DNA from: Seison nebaliae | Lineage: Eukaryota > Rotifera > Pararotatoria > Seisonacea > Seisonidae | DNA: 64,000 bases | Direction: 5' to 3' | Assembly: GCA_023231475.1 (NCBI GenBank) | Contig: JALJEE010000149.1 | Coordinates: forward strand, 1-64,000 | In this document: piece by piece, positions 24,701-38,700 of the stretch | How the letters are laid out: each line of letters starts with the position of its first letter | Numbering within the stretch: the first letter of the stretch is position 1 | Notes under the pieces: generated by a model | Database searches by the model: none | What the model was told of the DNA's origin: nothing | Seen by the model: only the letters and a program-made list of their open reading frames with translations | Made by a program: the position numbers and the translations under genes

Positions 24701-27700
24701 TCCTTCTTATTAAACGAAACTTTCACCAACGAATGTATATTCACCGCAGATGGTTAGGACCTGAATATCTTCCACTAATAATGTGGTTTCTCATTTTTCG
24801 GGAGAATCTCTTTCTCATTCAGACGGAAAATTAACTGAAGGCATCGTAGCCGATGGTGATAGCGACTAATAAGAAGATGAAAATTGACGATAATTTGGCG
24901 GGGAAATCAAAAGGAAAAATTGTTAAGAATTTGGTGATCTATTGAACTAAATTTCTAAGTTAAAATAAGATCAAAAATTAATTGATTATGAAAAATGGAT
25001 AATTTCTCCTTAAAATTTCAAGTATTCTCTTCAAGATCCATTTCATTCGTACAACAATGACATTCGTGAGACGAAAATGTAAGTGAAAATAAATAGTTTT
25101 GGGGAGAGTTCAGGTTGGCATAGTTTTCTCTAGATCATTTTCCAATAAATTTGTTCTAGAACTTTTTTTGGTGAAATGAAGGGGGGAGTGAAATGAAACG
25201 ATAAATGATTATGTCTACTTAAAAAACGTTTTATTTCTCTTTATCATTACCATTCTTGGTAATCAACTCAATGGTCTTTTTAGTGTTTTCCGATGTGGAG
25301 AAAAGTGGAAAGAAGAAAATTTAAGAATGAATTGGTGTTCGGTCAAAAATGCAATATTTCTGCCGTCGATATATATGTCCAACTGTGAATGAAGGTAATG
25401 AACGATCGATTATTCCTTTTACGATTCAGTGATAGCGGAAAAAGTAAATGAGACGTCATTTGTTCGAAAGAGAAGATAGGAGAAGAAAGACATCCCGCTA
25501 ATTGCCAAGTGTCGAATGATTCCAGACGAATCTATTTGTTTTCCGTTAAGAAACTGTATTAGAATGGCGGTGGATTCGTAAACAAAGTAATCGTTTGTCT
25601 TTTCATCCGTTACGCTAAGGAAAGTTGATGACGCCATTCAAAGATGAATTAGAGGGGAAAGAAGATGTACTTCCGAAATGGAAATACTACGAAACATTTC
25701 ATATCCAATTTCATGACTCGAACTCATGAGAGAGAGGTGGATGGAATGATGGAATTAGGGAAGATTTCTGTTTGAAATATGCATTGCGGAATGAAGATAA
25801 GGAAAGATTGGTTGTGTGAATATGATTCAAGAAATCGAAGTACAAAGTCTTTTAAATCGATCATTATCAATGTATGATGGAAAATAATGATGATTTGATG
25901 TATATACATATGATTCATAAACTAAATTCATATGAAAAGGTATGAAAAAAGTTTTCTTTTTGATCATAATCACGATAATCATAATGATGATGATAAAGAC
26001 GGAGTGAAAGAAAGACGTTGTTTATTTAGTGAGAATTACGTCCAAAAAAAGAAAATCAATTTTCTTTTCTTAACATCCTCCTCAAATGAATATTATCTTA
26101 AGTGGAATTGGAATGAGAAGGAATTGTTTAGTGGGAGAAGCATCATCGCCACAGTCATCTGGCGAGTACCGAAATCACCCCATTCTTCTTTTATTTCACC
26201 GAAGAACAATACGACAAATGTTCGATTCTCCAAAATTGGATCCACATAGATTATATTGTGAAATGAGGTCATTCCATTTACAACAATCAAAGAATTTAAT
26301 GGTCAGGTGCTAAAGAAACGCTTCTCTTTTCATCAATTCAACATCTTCATTTAATTGCCTCGTTCCTATCAGATGATGAATTGTCCATCATTCTTTTTTC
26401 ACTTAGGACGAATTTCCATTGAAGAATAAATTCAAAAAAAAAATGTTTTTTTCAGCACAATAGCCTATTATCAGTTTAGTGAAATTGAAGATTTCTTTCG
26501 TTTTTTATTTCAATGAAGAAATGTCCGAATGGAAGCAGAATGATGATGGACAATTGATAGAATGATTTTCGTTTCAGTTGATTGAAGGTAAATGATATCG
26601 ACTAATGGAGATGGAAGAGAAGATGAATAATCATTATCGTCGACGGGATATTCGCCATCAAATTAATTAAAATGGACAACGAAACGATGAAGAGATAATA
26701 TTGGAACGAGACATAATAATGTTTAGCATTCCCATCAGCCGTGACAGTGTGACACTTACGGCAAGAGACAGACACTCATCGACTAATTCCTACCCGTAAT
26801 ATTCACATGTACATATTTATTGATTTTCGCGACACAGTAATCGGATTTGAAGTCAGAAATGACTGAGTCATTCGGCAAGTGATTTCGATGGGGAGGAATT
26901 GCACGATAAATGATAATGTTCTCTACTGTCAAAAAGATTAATGATGAAGCGCGAATTCGGTTCCCATTATTCTCCAAATGACCCACATCCGTACATAGCG
27001 GCCGAATGTTCTTGTTATGAGAATAATAGAAAGAAATATTAATTGAAAATATTCTGTTGATACGTTTGTTAATGCCCACCGGAGATTTGCTCCATCGTCA
27101 CATGCAAACATTCTTTCTTCATCTTTTCTTCTTTCTCCACCACTACTTGTTACTCATATTTCCATATGACATATCTTTTGGCAAGTGGACTTATCTGATA
27201 CAATCCTCCACAATCAGCTGTAATGTTTTCCATTCATGATTGACATATGGAAGTGACTCGATTTTACATCACCATGACAACAAGGTAAATGTTTACATTG
27301 ATGATTTGAATTAAATTTTCTTCTCTACGAGAGAATTAATTGAAAATAAGAAATTACTTCAACTACTTGTCATTTTATCCGTTTCATTGAATATGCACTC
27401 TCATCATCAACATCATCGTCATCGTCATTTGAATATTATCATCGTGATAAATGTGAAATAAATGATTGGTGGGGGGTTAAGTGAAGAAATTTGTTGTTTT
27501 GAAAATCGAAGTGTGAAATTTTCTATTTTCACAATTTAACAACATTCCTTTTCACTAAATAATTTATAAATTTGACATCTAATCCGATATCGATATGGAA
27601 AGTAGGTGGGAGAAAGACGAATAAGACGAACAAAAAAGAAAACTGATGGAGAGAATGAAGATAATTTAGTTGTCTTAATATTTAATAGGTAGTTGTGGAA

Positions 27701-28828
27701 TGGTGGAAACATGACATATTATATCATTTATATGACGAATCAGGAATTAAGATTAAATTGATGATAAAATATTACAATTAGAGAATGGCATCGAATGGCA
27801 TTCTTTTAATGTAGAAATTACGGATAAATGAGAAACATGGTAGTAGTAACGTTGAAATGGATTAACCCGAATAAATCAAGGAACTAAATGGGATGGAGTT
27901 GGAGGCGGAGTGATAACCAGGAAAACTGTCAATCTGATTAACAAATGAAAAATCATTGACCTTCAGATCTGATAACATTTTATCTTTGGCGGCATTTCTA
28001 ATTACAAAGACGTCTTGAGATTTTCCAATGAGATGGGAAGATATCAGAATAAATGAATAAATAAAAGAAACTGAATTAAGATAAATATTTGAGGTGAAGC
28101 ATATCGATTCATCGAAATCATAGATTGTTGACGGAATTCATCGACAATCAGTCAACTTCTATCATCATGCTAATCGACATCGTTTAATTTCCCTATTTCC
28201 CTCCATCCAAAATCTAATTGCATTCATCTCCTTGTTGTTGTTGGTGATGGTGGTGTTGTTTGGAAGTGCATTCTTCCTCCATTTCCTCAACTTTTCTTTT
28301 CTTTTTTAAGACATTGATCTCATTGACGGGATGCAAATTCAACTCATCTATCAACATGATTCCCATCTCATTGTTCCAGTGGTTTCTTCTTTTTCATAAT
28401 TAACCATCTGGTGTGAAATGTTTAGACGAACACACATTAACTCCATCTCTCTTATTCAGTTTTCGTTCACAGATGATCATCGTATGAATAGAAGGGAAAT
28501 ATAAGAATTTTTCTTACATGAGAAAAAATGAACCATAAAATTATGATATTTGACACCAGAAGTACTTGAAGATGAAGATATTAGTTGATATTTACAAAAT
28601 AACTTTTACATTCTCCCTCAGAGATATAGAATCCATGTTGGGGATGACGAAGCATTTCACATTATTTAGCAGGAAGATGATATTAAAGAACGAATAAGTT
28701 AACAAGAAGAAATGAAACATTTAGCGAAGTATTATTTGAGGGATAAAAGAGAACGAGACAGAAACATTATCGTTGATTGAAATGAATTACGTAATGAACA
28801 AAAAATGTTTTCATTCGATGAACTACCT

Positions 28829-28851
28829 ATCATCATCATCATCATCATCAT
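28829..28851. repeat. (ATC)n simple repeat
   Basis: Seven consecutive ATC units in intergenic sequence. Shorter ATC runs recur at about 21004-21018. Confidence 0.85.
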
Positions 28852-31635
28852 TTCCATTCAATAGAATTGCTTTTGTATCATCTCATTTGTAATTCGTCGT
28901 CCGATACACAATACCAAAGTGGATACAAATTCGAGCAAGAAATATGATTGGAATCAAATATAATGTCATGTCAAGGTTTGGCATATTTTTCGTTGGAAAG
29001 TGGATAGATAAATCGATTGGAATCATCATTACTTCTTCCACTATTATTATTATTCCTATTTCTATTGAGTCGATGAGGCGAAATGAATGAAAGTAGATGT
29101 TGGTCGAATATTAAGACCGGATCTTCATCATACAAAATTATTAATAACTTCATTTACTCTTATAATAATTCAATTGTATTATAATAATTAATTTAATTAT
29201 TACAAATAAATTTTACTAAACTATCCTCATAATCTTATCAACAATCTTCAACTATTCCATCTTCCTTTAACAACATTTAATATCTTTCTTAAAATATTCC
29301 TTGCAAACAATTCCATTAACAAATCTCCTTACAAATATCAATAGATTAGAGACAATTCATATCGAATCTATAGAAGATCTCCACAAAAATTATTTAAAAG
29401 AAGATTAGAGTACAATAGATGAATCATATCTTCCCGAATGAATAAGAGGAAACATAAATCAAGGATTATCCGTCGGTAGTATTAAATTTCTCAAAATTCA
29501 TCCAGTTAATTCTCACACCATATCCGACTTTCCTACATATTGATTCTGGAGAAAGAAGTACGTTCAAGCACATCGATAATAATCAAAGTGGAGTACACAC
29601 AATGACTGAGGCTCTTCTGATCAATTTCTCATAATTTACAGGTTAATTGTTAGCAATAAATTCACGCTTGTGGAAAGGGAAATCTTAAGGAGTTTCGTTC
29701 GTCTTATCATAGTCTAAATACATATCTTATCAAAAAACCACTTCATTTACAATCATCAAGATTCTTCATTCAAAAATTAGGGTAAAGACAAAACTTCTTA
29801 TTCGTCTAATATCTGTTTACCTCGAACGAAAAGAAGACACTTCTACTCCTTTCAAATGTTCATTGGCAAAATGGACCAGTTTTATTCCTCCTTTACATTC
29901 TTGTCCACAATTTCTTTCTTTTCACGAAACTTTCAGTCAGTTTTAACGTATATGTTTTTTTGAACTTTTTCAAACAATTTGTTCGTTTTCGAAAAAATGT
30001 AAAAAATTTCGTAAAATAATCTCCATTTCTGTGCAGTACAAAAGGGACAGAACTGTCAATACGAAAAGAGTACAATTGTCCTAATGAAAGGAGCTGAAGC
30101 ATCCGGTCGTACATTGTAAACACAAACACTTTTCAAAGATTTTATGAAGACGAAATTTTGATGAAATTAATAGGAGAAGATCAACAATGTCATTCTGATT
30201 TATAGGTTCAAATTGTACTTGAGCTCACAGTGGGTGTAATTGTTTGGAGGATGGAATTATCAGATGAAAAAACTAAGGAAGAAAAAAATGAAATTTTTAA
30301 GTGTATAGACGAAATTACCGTTAAGTGATACAAAGTAATAATTGTGTACGTTTAGTGAAAAGTCGAACGGCTAAGGTCGTTTTTATGATGTTTCATTCAC
30401 TCGATTGGCGTTCTTCACAAAGGAAGAGAATTTGAAAATAAAATAATTCGGTTGCATGAAAACAAAAAGGAAGATCTGTAGGAGAAAGGCATTATCGAAT
30501 TCAATAATTATAAGTCAATTACTATTCTTCTCTTACATCAATTCTCTTATTTTATAGATCTATAATCAACTCAATCACTTCTAATTATTTTGTATAAAAT
30601 TCACAATCTGATTTTGAAGAAAAAACACACTTCGCCTAAAATTTTCGAATTAATTTGACTCTCCTTTTAAAAAATGTATTTCGCTCTCGGTTAATATTAG
30701 TGCACTAAAAGTGCTCTAAATAAAATGCCTTAAATTGAAGATTTGATTAATATTGATGTTACTAATTCGAATAGTGAATAATAATTTTCTTTTTAGATAA
30801 ATAAGGATAAATATTCTCGATCTAATACCAGAAGTAATTTTTTTTATTTCCAACATCTTTTCAACTTATTTGATGTTCTTCCGTCAAATTATTCATTTTC
30901 TATACAACTACCAATATTTGGAATATTAATTACGGATACCTTCCGTTCGAGGCGAATTCATTCTATCAACAACATTGTATCAATGTACTTTTTACTTCTT
31001 CCGCTCACCACAATCTAGCACACGTTTAGCATGCGACTGAGTTTGTTTGCGTGAATTCTCTCAACATTCATGTCTACTATTCTTGCGAGACTGGGAAGTA
31101 CGATTATTAATTAGGTAACAATAAAGTTTATCGACTGCATCTTTCCTTTTTCCTGGTTGATCGTTGATTGTTTTTACCTTTGCGCATTCCATCTTCCTCC
31201 ACCATCGACATTGACTCGAAATTCAGTCATTGACTGTCAAACTTTCGAACAATAATCATTTTGATAAATTATTTTTTAATTCCATACATACCGATTATCA
31301 GGAGAGTATGATTATTTAAAGTTTTTTCTTCAATAAAAATATTTGTCATTTGCTCAAATTCTACTCGACGAAATAATCTAATAATACGAGGAAGAAAGTT
31401 GACAAATAATTGCGTAATTCATTTACATAATAATTTAATAAAAAATAGTTAGATAACCATCAATTCGATGAATTGGTTATGGTTTGAGTCGATAATTTTT
31501 TTCGTAATAACAAAATTAATGTTGTTGGGTTAATGAATAAAAAAATGTTTTTTAATGGAAAAAGCAAAATTAGAAATTGTTTTAAAAGTTTTTAAAGTAT
31601 ATTAATATTTCGTTGAAATTTTCTGATTTATTCGA

Positions 31636-31678
31636 AAGAAGAAGTAGTAGAAGAAGAAGAAGAAGAAGAAGGAGAAGT
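31636..31678. repeat. (AGA)n purine tract
   Basis: About 43 bases of nearly pure GAA/GTA/GGA units in intergenic sequence. Confidence 0.85.
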
Positions 31679-32411
31679 TAATAAGGAAAAAACGAAAAAA
31701 GGAAATTTTTTGAGGAAAAAGGTACGTAATACATTCTACATGAAATCTTCTTTATTAAATAATTTTATTATTAGTTATCGTAATTAAAGATTTAATATTA
31801 TTCTACTGGGAAATAGAGACATTAGTTGTCTTTCCTTTCTCGACTATAAAATATTGATAGAATTATCTGACCTCTGTATTAGGCGAAGAAAGATGTTCAT
31901 ATCATCAACTTTCCGACATAATGGTAGTGATGTGCATGACCGGAAATTATGTTTGCATTTACAGTCATTTTCCATTACATTCTCTCTCATATTCCTCACT
32001 GTGAAATAGTGACGGTAAAATTGACGGAAGCAGTATTTGCTAACCGCAATCACTTTGGTTATGTATTTTTGTTTAGGAAAGTTGTATTTATGTGGCCGGA
32101 AATCATTCAAGACATTATCAACTTCTTAATCGAACGATTTATTAATTTTATATCATTCTCATCTTTTCATCTTTTATTTGTTCACATCAATAAGCGATTG
32201 AATGATTCCCACAAAAACGAATGATGGAATTCAAATCAACAACCGATCGGCTATTATCATTATGATTATTAGATGATAATGACTGACGGACGGACGATGA
32301 CATGAACAAAGAAACATATTGTCAATTTCTGACATCGTTCTCAAATCCATCAATTTCCTCCCCGAACTAAACTGGAAATGAGAAGTTATTAACGATTTAT
32401 TCCATTCACAT

Positions 32412-32440
32412 GAAGGAGGAGGGGGAGGAGGAGGAGGAGA
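32412..32440. repeat. (GGA)n purine tract
   Basis: A G-rich GGA run of about 29 bases. It stands out because it is the most GC-rich short stretch in an AT-rich region, about 270 bases beyond the megalin stop codon. Confidence 0.85.
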
Positions 32441-32627
32441 AATTTTTCATTAAATTCTCACTTAAGTTTGGGCGTGATACATGAATCGAATGAGGAAATA
32501 TGATGAAACGATATGTGTAATTACATCCGATTAAAAAATTTGGATAATTTTTATAAATTTATTTAAATAATGTTTCGAATGAATTAAATGAATGGAACGG
32601 AATGATTCCAACAATTAAATTTGGATA

Positions 32628-32657
32628 ATAGTAGTAGTAGTAGGAGTAGTAGTAGTG
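32628..32657. repeat. (TAG)n simple repeat in the megalin 3' flank
   Basis: About nine TAG units with one GGA interruption, 54 bases past the megalin stop codon, so probably within its 3' UTR (read as CTA repeats in the mRNA). Confidence 0.8.
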
Positions 32658-32710
32658 TGCTTTAGTATAAACAGTCTTCCGTAACTTATGAAAAAAGGAT
32701 GGTATTTTTA

Positions 32711-35700
32711 TCAGTGCAGTGGAAACAAATCACCAAATTGATGATCAGCCGAATTCGTATTTTCTTTAATGGAATCATCTTCTTTTTTTGTTTCATCTGT
32801 CTCTCCTTCACTTCCCTTCTTGTCATTCGTTTCAGGATAATCGAAAATTTCTGACGTCGAATTGGATTGCGTGTTCGGATTTAATGAATTTTCTAGGTCG
32901 CTCTTAATTGGGAAATTGATTGATCAATCGATTCAATGATGACAATTATCGTTGATAAAGAGATAGACTAACAAGTAACGGCGGTAATTTACTATCAGAA
33001 TTATTGATTGATGATTGAGGTATAGTAAATTCTTGTTCTTCGATGATCGATTCCTCTATTTCCGGTGCTCGGTGTAACGGATTTTCGAATGTTTCCGGCG
33101 TACGTTGCCGCCCAAATTTCAATGAGAATAACCTGGGAATGTTTCGAATGTTGGTTAATTGTCGTTCGATTAAATTCGTACGATCACTATCAACACTAAT
33201 TGTCAACACATGAGATCAATTAGTGTTTGATGAAATGTAACTTCGATTCATGTTCATTCCTTTTTCGTTGTATAATGAAAAATAAGATTATCGCGACAAC
33301 TATGCCAATTAAGAAGATTGAGATTCCCAATCCAACTTCTTCAATAAATAAATTATTCAAATAAATAAATTATAAAAATAAAGTGAATTGAACTAGTATG
33401 AGTTTTATTGGGAACACAAAATTTTCCGATCCATAAACATCTCGGTTGAGTCTCGTTACATAAGGGACCGAACCAATTCTTATCACAGAAACATTCGGCA
33501 TAAATTAAATCGCTACTTGTACTATTGACGATTGGTGCGATGTCGGATGGATGACAATAACCATGTTCGGTACATCCACAAATTGGGAGATGATTAAGTT
33601 CCTCTTGAATTCCTGCATTACATTCTGAACTGCCATCACTTAAGAAATTGGAATTGTCGGGACATGCACAATCATAAGTGACATTTAAAGGTAAATAGAA
33701 ATTGAAGAATTTCGGTGTTAGCAAACACAAATGTGAACAGTTGGATGATAGACAAGGATCATGCAATGACGTATTCAATCGATCATCATGAAATATTAGC
33801 ATGTCATTCAAATTACGATTAATTAACGGTTTGGCGACACCACGACCAAATTTATCGATTTGAACGACTCGCTGATTGTGAAGATAAAAATAAAGATATG
33901 GTCCAAACACATCTAATCGGAACGGATGTTTTCCCATCGCTAAAAAGAAAATAATAATCTCTTTCAATAAAATATCGAACATGTATGATGAATTATACGA
34001 CGATCATTTCCTTGCCAATCAGCTGTTTCGATGACTTCTCTCTTATAATCCACCCAATAAATCCGACACAATTGTATTGTGCCAACATTGTTTGATGTTT
34101 TCTTCTTGTCAATATCTTTCAAGAAATCTTCGAGATGTGCTGTTTGTTGATGATAATCGATCGTTATCGCTGATATCCATCCTATCGATTTATCGATTAT
34201 AACTTCAATTGCACGTCCTGTCATTTCTCCCACCATAATTCTCGAACCGCGAACTAACGAATTCTCTGCCCAATACATATAACTGACGAAATTAGATTTG
34301 ATAATGGAATATTAAATTGAAATTAACCCATAAACAGGATTTAATGCAATCGAATCGATTTGATATGGTGAATCTAAATCCAATTGACGTAATGTTCGAT
34401 GATAACGTCCGTCCAAAGTTTGAACGCGCAATCTGTTACGATTATCAGAAATATATAAATTTCTTGCTCTCCAATCGACAGCGATATGTCGATAGACATC
34501 ACCGAAATAACTCCGATTATTTTCTGGTGATAAAGAATTAATGAGTTGTGCATTGCCAGTGGTGAGTGGATGAGTATTGAATGCCGTTCTCCACAAATCG
34601 CCACCACTCACAAAATATAAATGTCCTTCAATGTGTAATTAAATTTAAGAGTAATTTATTTATTTTATTTATTTGAATAAATAAACTTCGTTTGAAATCG
34701 ATTGACATTCGTTCAATTGTCCATTTATTCGATGTAATCAACATGGAATATTCCATTGCTTTATCTCCTTCTAATATCAATCGTCGAATACTCATACCAT
34801 CGGTAACTAACAACATGGTATTAGATTCTATAAAATGATTTTATGAATTTAAATCTTAAATGATGTATTTGATCAATTTTTAACTAATCGGTTCACAGTG
34901 AGTCCCCAAACCGTTTGTTACGTCAACGAAATTCGCTGCACATTGACAATGGAAGAAACCTTTCGTATTACTGCACATCTGAGGACAATGAGATGAGAAT
35001 TGTGCACATTCATCCACATCAGAACAATACGCTAATCTCCTACTTTCTGATTGACCGATTTCATATTTTTTGAAAAAACCGTTTGCGCAGGTGCACGCAT
35101 ATCCACCCGATTTGCCATGACTTGTTAAGTTCACACATTTCTGATCACAAACAGTTTGTGTGGCGCAATTGATAGATGGATCGGAATGACATTCAAACTC
35201 ATCAGAATTATCACCACAATCATCGAAATTATTACAAACTAATGCCATAGGAACACATCGTTTATTTGCACAACGCATTTCATCACTCTTACATCGTTTA
35301 TCATTCTCCGTATGTTTATGATGACATGCATCTTTCGGCGATTGATATGCCTCATCGGAACCATCAGCACAATGTTTGACGGAATCACAAGTTCTCGTTA
35401 AGGGCAAACATCGACGATCGCTTTTACATCTAAAATATCTCGCATCAGAACTATCACTGATTAATAAGAATTAAATTCATTAAAATGGTAATAAAATAGA
35501 ATTCGAGTAACGTGTCACAAGGGAAGACATTTGCACAATAATTAATATCTTCGTCACTACCATCACCACAATCATCCTCACCATCACAAGCGAATTGTTT
35601 ATGAATACAAACATGATTCTTACAATGGAATTCTTTTGAATTACAATAACTTCCATCCGAATATCTGAGATGATGGAATTTAAAAATAAAATTTAAATTT

Positions 35701-38700
35701 AAATTAAATATTTGAAAAAAAACCTGGGCGGACAAGTCGATTCATCGCTCCCATCCTTACAATTCAATTGTTTATTGCATTTCTGATTTTGAGGAATACA
35801 ATGTCCTGACGAACATTGGAACATCGAAGTAACGGCACAAGTATGACTGGCACAATCCTGCATTTCATCTGTACCACCATCACCACAATCGTCCTCATGA
35901 TCACATACCCAACGTTGTGGTATACAACGGAAATTTCTACATTCGAATTCATTTTCCGAACATGAACGATATCGATTTTTACAATCAACTTCATCGGAAC
36001 CATCTTTACAATGTGTTCGATGATCACATCGATATGGTGCCGGAATACATTCACCAGATGTACATTTGAAGAAAGTGGCATGTGAATTGGATGACGAGCA
36101 AACATTCGTATTATTTCCATGCGATTCACAATGAACGAGTGACTCATCTGCTCCATTCTTACAATGAACAATTCCATCACATAAATTCCATGAATGGATA
36201 CACTGGTAAGAGTTCGGACATTTGACGTAACCGATTGGACATTGTCGATTGCGACATTCGAATTCTGGTTCGTCACTCTTATCTTCACAATCGAAATCCA
36301 TGTCACACTTGAATTTCAATGGAATGCATTTTTTCGATCTTGTGCACTGAAATTCGTGGAGTGCACACTTATGTGCACGAATTTTATTTATATAATTCTT
36401 CTTCCATTCACAAGCGGTTGACGACTCATCTGAATTATCATTAGCACCACATTCATTTGTTGAGTTGTTACACACTTGTTCAGCATGAATACAATTCGAC
36501 CGGATTTGACATCGATACATATGAGATTGACAACCGAAAAATGAACATTGACTTTCATCCGAATTATCTCCACAATCATCATTTCCGTTACACAACAATT
36601 GGGATGTCGTACAATTCTCATTCTTACATTGGAACATTCCCGATTGACATACTCGTTTAGGACAATCCAAAGGCTCATCCGAACTATCAGAACAATCCTT
36701 CTCACCATCACAATACCATACTTTAGGAATACATTTCTCATCAACACCACCACAACGGAATTCATTCTCCTTACAATTCGCTAAACAATTTACACTGTTT
36801 TGAGGATTCCTTATGAATGATTGAGAGCAACGGCATTCATAATCAGTGATGGTATTGGAACCGGAATTCATTCCATTAAAATCATATTTTCTGTTATATT
36901 TCGTCAAACATAAATGAGAACATTTAATTGATAAATTATCACAAGCACTTTTTCGGATGTCTTTCGGTTGTTGTTGTTCATGCCAAACGATCATCGATTT
37001 GATTTTTTGTGGTGATGTTAAAATATTACCACTATTCCAACCGTCTAATGCGTCCGCTTCGAAAATGGTATTATTCGTCAAATCAGCCCAGAATAATTTC
37101 GATTCGAAATAAACTAAAGATTGTGGCCATGGCGAATGACGTTCGTGTGTCGACCAACTATGTCGATTATTTCCATAATAATTCGAAAATTCAACTCGTT
37201 GTAAATGGATATCTGACCAGAATATCCGTTGACTCGCTATATCGATCGACATGGAAATTGGCGAACTGATATTTTTGGTTATGATCTTTGTGAAATTCTC
37301 TCCATTCAAATTCATCCGACCAATATATGGAGGATAAGTGTAATCGCACCAAAATATAAAACCGACAATCGGATCGATGACCATCGAAGTTGGATGTCCT
37401 AAAATCGTTCGGTTTACCAAAATCAATTTATGATGTCCATCATAATTAGTGACTGATAATTGAGTGTTTTTTTCATCTGATTCGAAATAATATAAATTCT
37501 TTCCAATCCAATCAGTCGCCATTCCACTTATTGGACCGATGGTATTGATGATCATTGACGATGATTCATTTTTTATCGATTCATCTACTTTCACTTTCAT
37601 TCGATAAATTTGTTTATGATAATCATCAGCAATAAACAAATAATTATTCTCGATATCATTCGCAACATTTGAAGCGATAATAAAATTGGGAGAAATGGCT
37701 TCGTAATATCGATTGGTGAGACCGAGACCTCTCACATAATACACGTTAGCGAAAATGAGATGTGGAAGATTCGTTCGTTTCGTATATCGACAATATGGTA
37801 ATTTCTCATAAGATAAATGAGAAATTTTTTTTTCCGATTGATGAGTTCGATGAACTTTCGATGAATAACGAGTATCGACTGATAATAATGGAGATGTTGA
37901 TGTTTTCCCATATCCATATCTCTCGTTACATTTACAGATATAAGAACCAGATAAATTTTCACATTGTTGCGAACAGACATAAGGATTATCTTGACATTCG
38001 TTTATTTCAGCACAATGTGTTTTTGATGGTAATAATAATCGATGTCCGACCGGACATGTACATTTGAACGATGTGATGGTATTGATACATTCGAATTGAC
38101 ATGGTGAATTAGTGGCACATTCGTTGATATTACAACCACTCTCGTCTGATTTATCTAAACAATCAGCAACTTGATTACAAACTTGAGTGTAATTGATACA
38201 TTGAACTTGATTGGCACATCGAAATTCAAATGATTTACATTGAATTCCTCCATTAATTTTACATAAAGTTTCTGATTCATCAGAATTATCGAAACAATCG
38301 TTCAATCCGTTGCAGATGGATGATCGTCGAATACATTTCCGATTGTTACATTGAAATTCGTTGGCGGTACAAGAACGATAATTACATTTTGACATTATCT
38401 CATCTGAACCATCACCACAATCATTAGCATGATCACATTTGTATCTCTTGTCAATACAACGATTATTAGCACAACGGAATTCGCTCGATTTACACGTCGT
38501 CTGAATTGTGTGTGTACAATTTTGTTCGTCTTCACCTAAAGTACAATGAGATACTCCGTCACACAACAAATTTTTACTGATACATCGTCGTCGTCGTTTT
38601 AATCGAACACCTGACGAACATTCGAAATCTTCTGATGAACATTTCCTCGTTGCACATTGATGTCTCTCGTCCTCATCCGACATGTCACCACAATCATTAT

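Larger units (their letters stand above)
19641..32710. other. 13 kb region without a recognisable gene
   Basis: The longest gap in the window lies between the cadherin start (leftward) and the 3' end of megalin. Open frames here reach 144 codons (20303-20737, +) but none has a recognisable domain, a splice partner that keeps frame, or protein-like composition. There are several simple repeats (listed separately) and many ATT/GAA-rich stretches. I see no tRNA, rRNA, transposase or reverse transcriptase. It lies directly upstream of a large cell-adhesion gene, so long-range regulatory DNA or untranslated first exons are plausible, but nothing in the sequence proves either. Confidence 0.5.

Noticed and set aside
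25932-26249. 105-codon plus-strand frame with His/Asp-rich start
   Set aside because: The His/Asp run comes from GAT/CAT repeats; overlapping frames are open on both strands; no motif.
38100-38160. Assignment of the big receptor to LRP1
   Set aside because: LRP1 has 2-8-10-11 LDL-A clusters; here the first cluster has seven, as in megalin.
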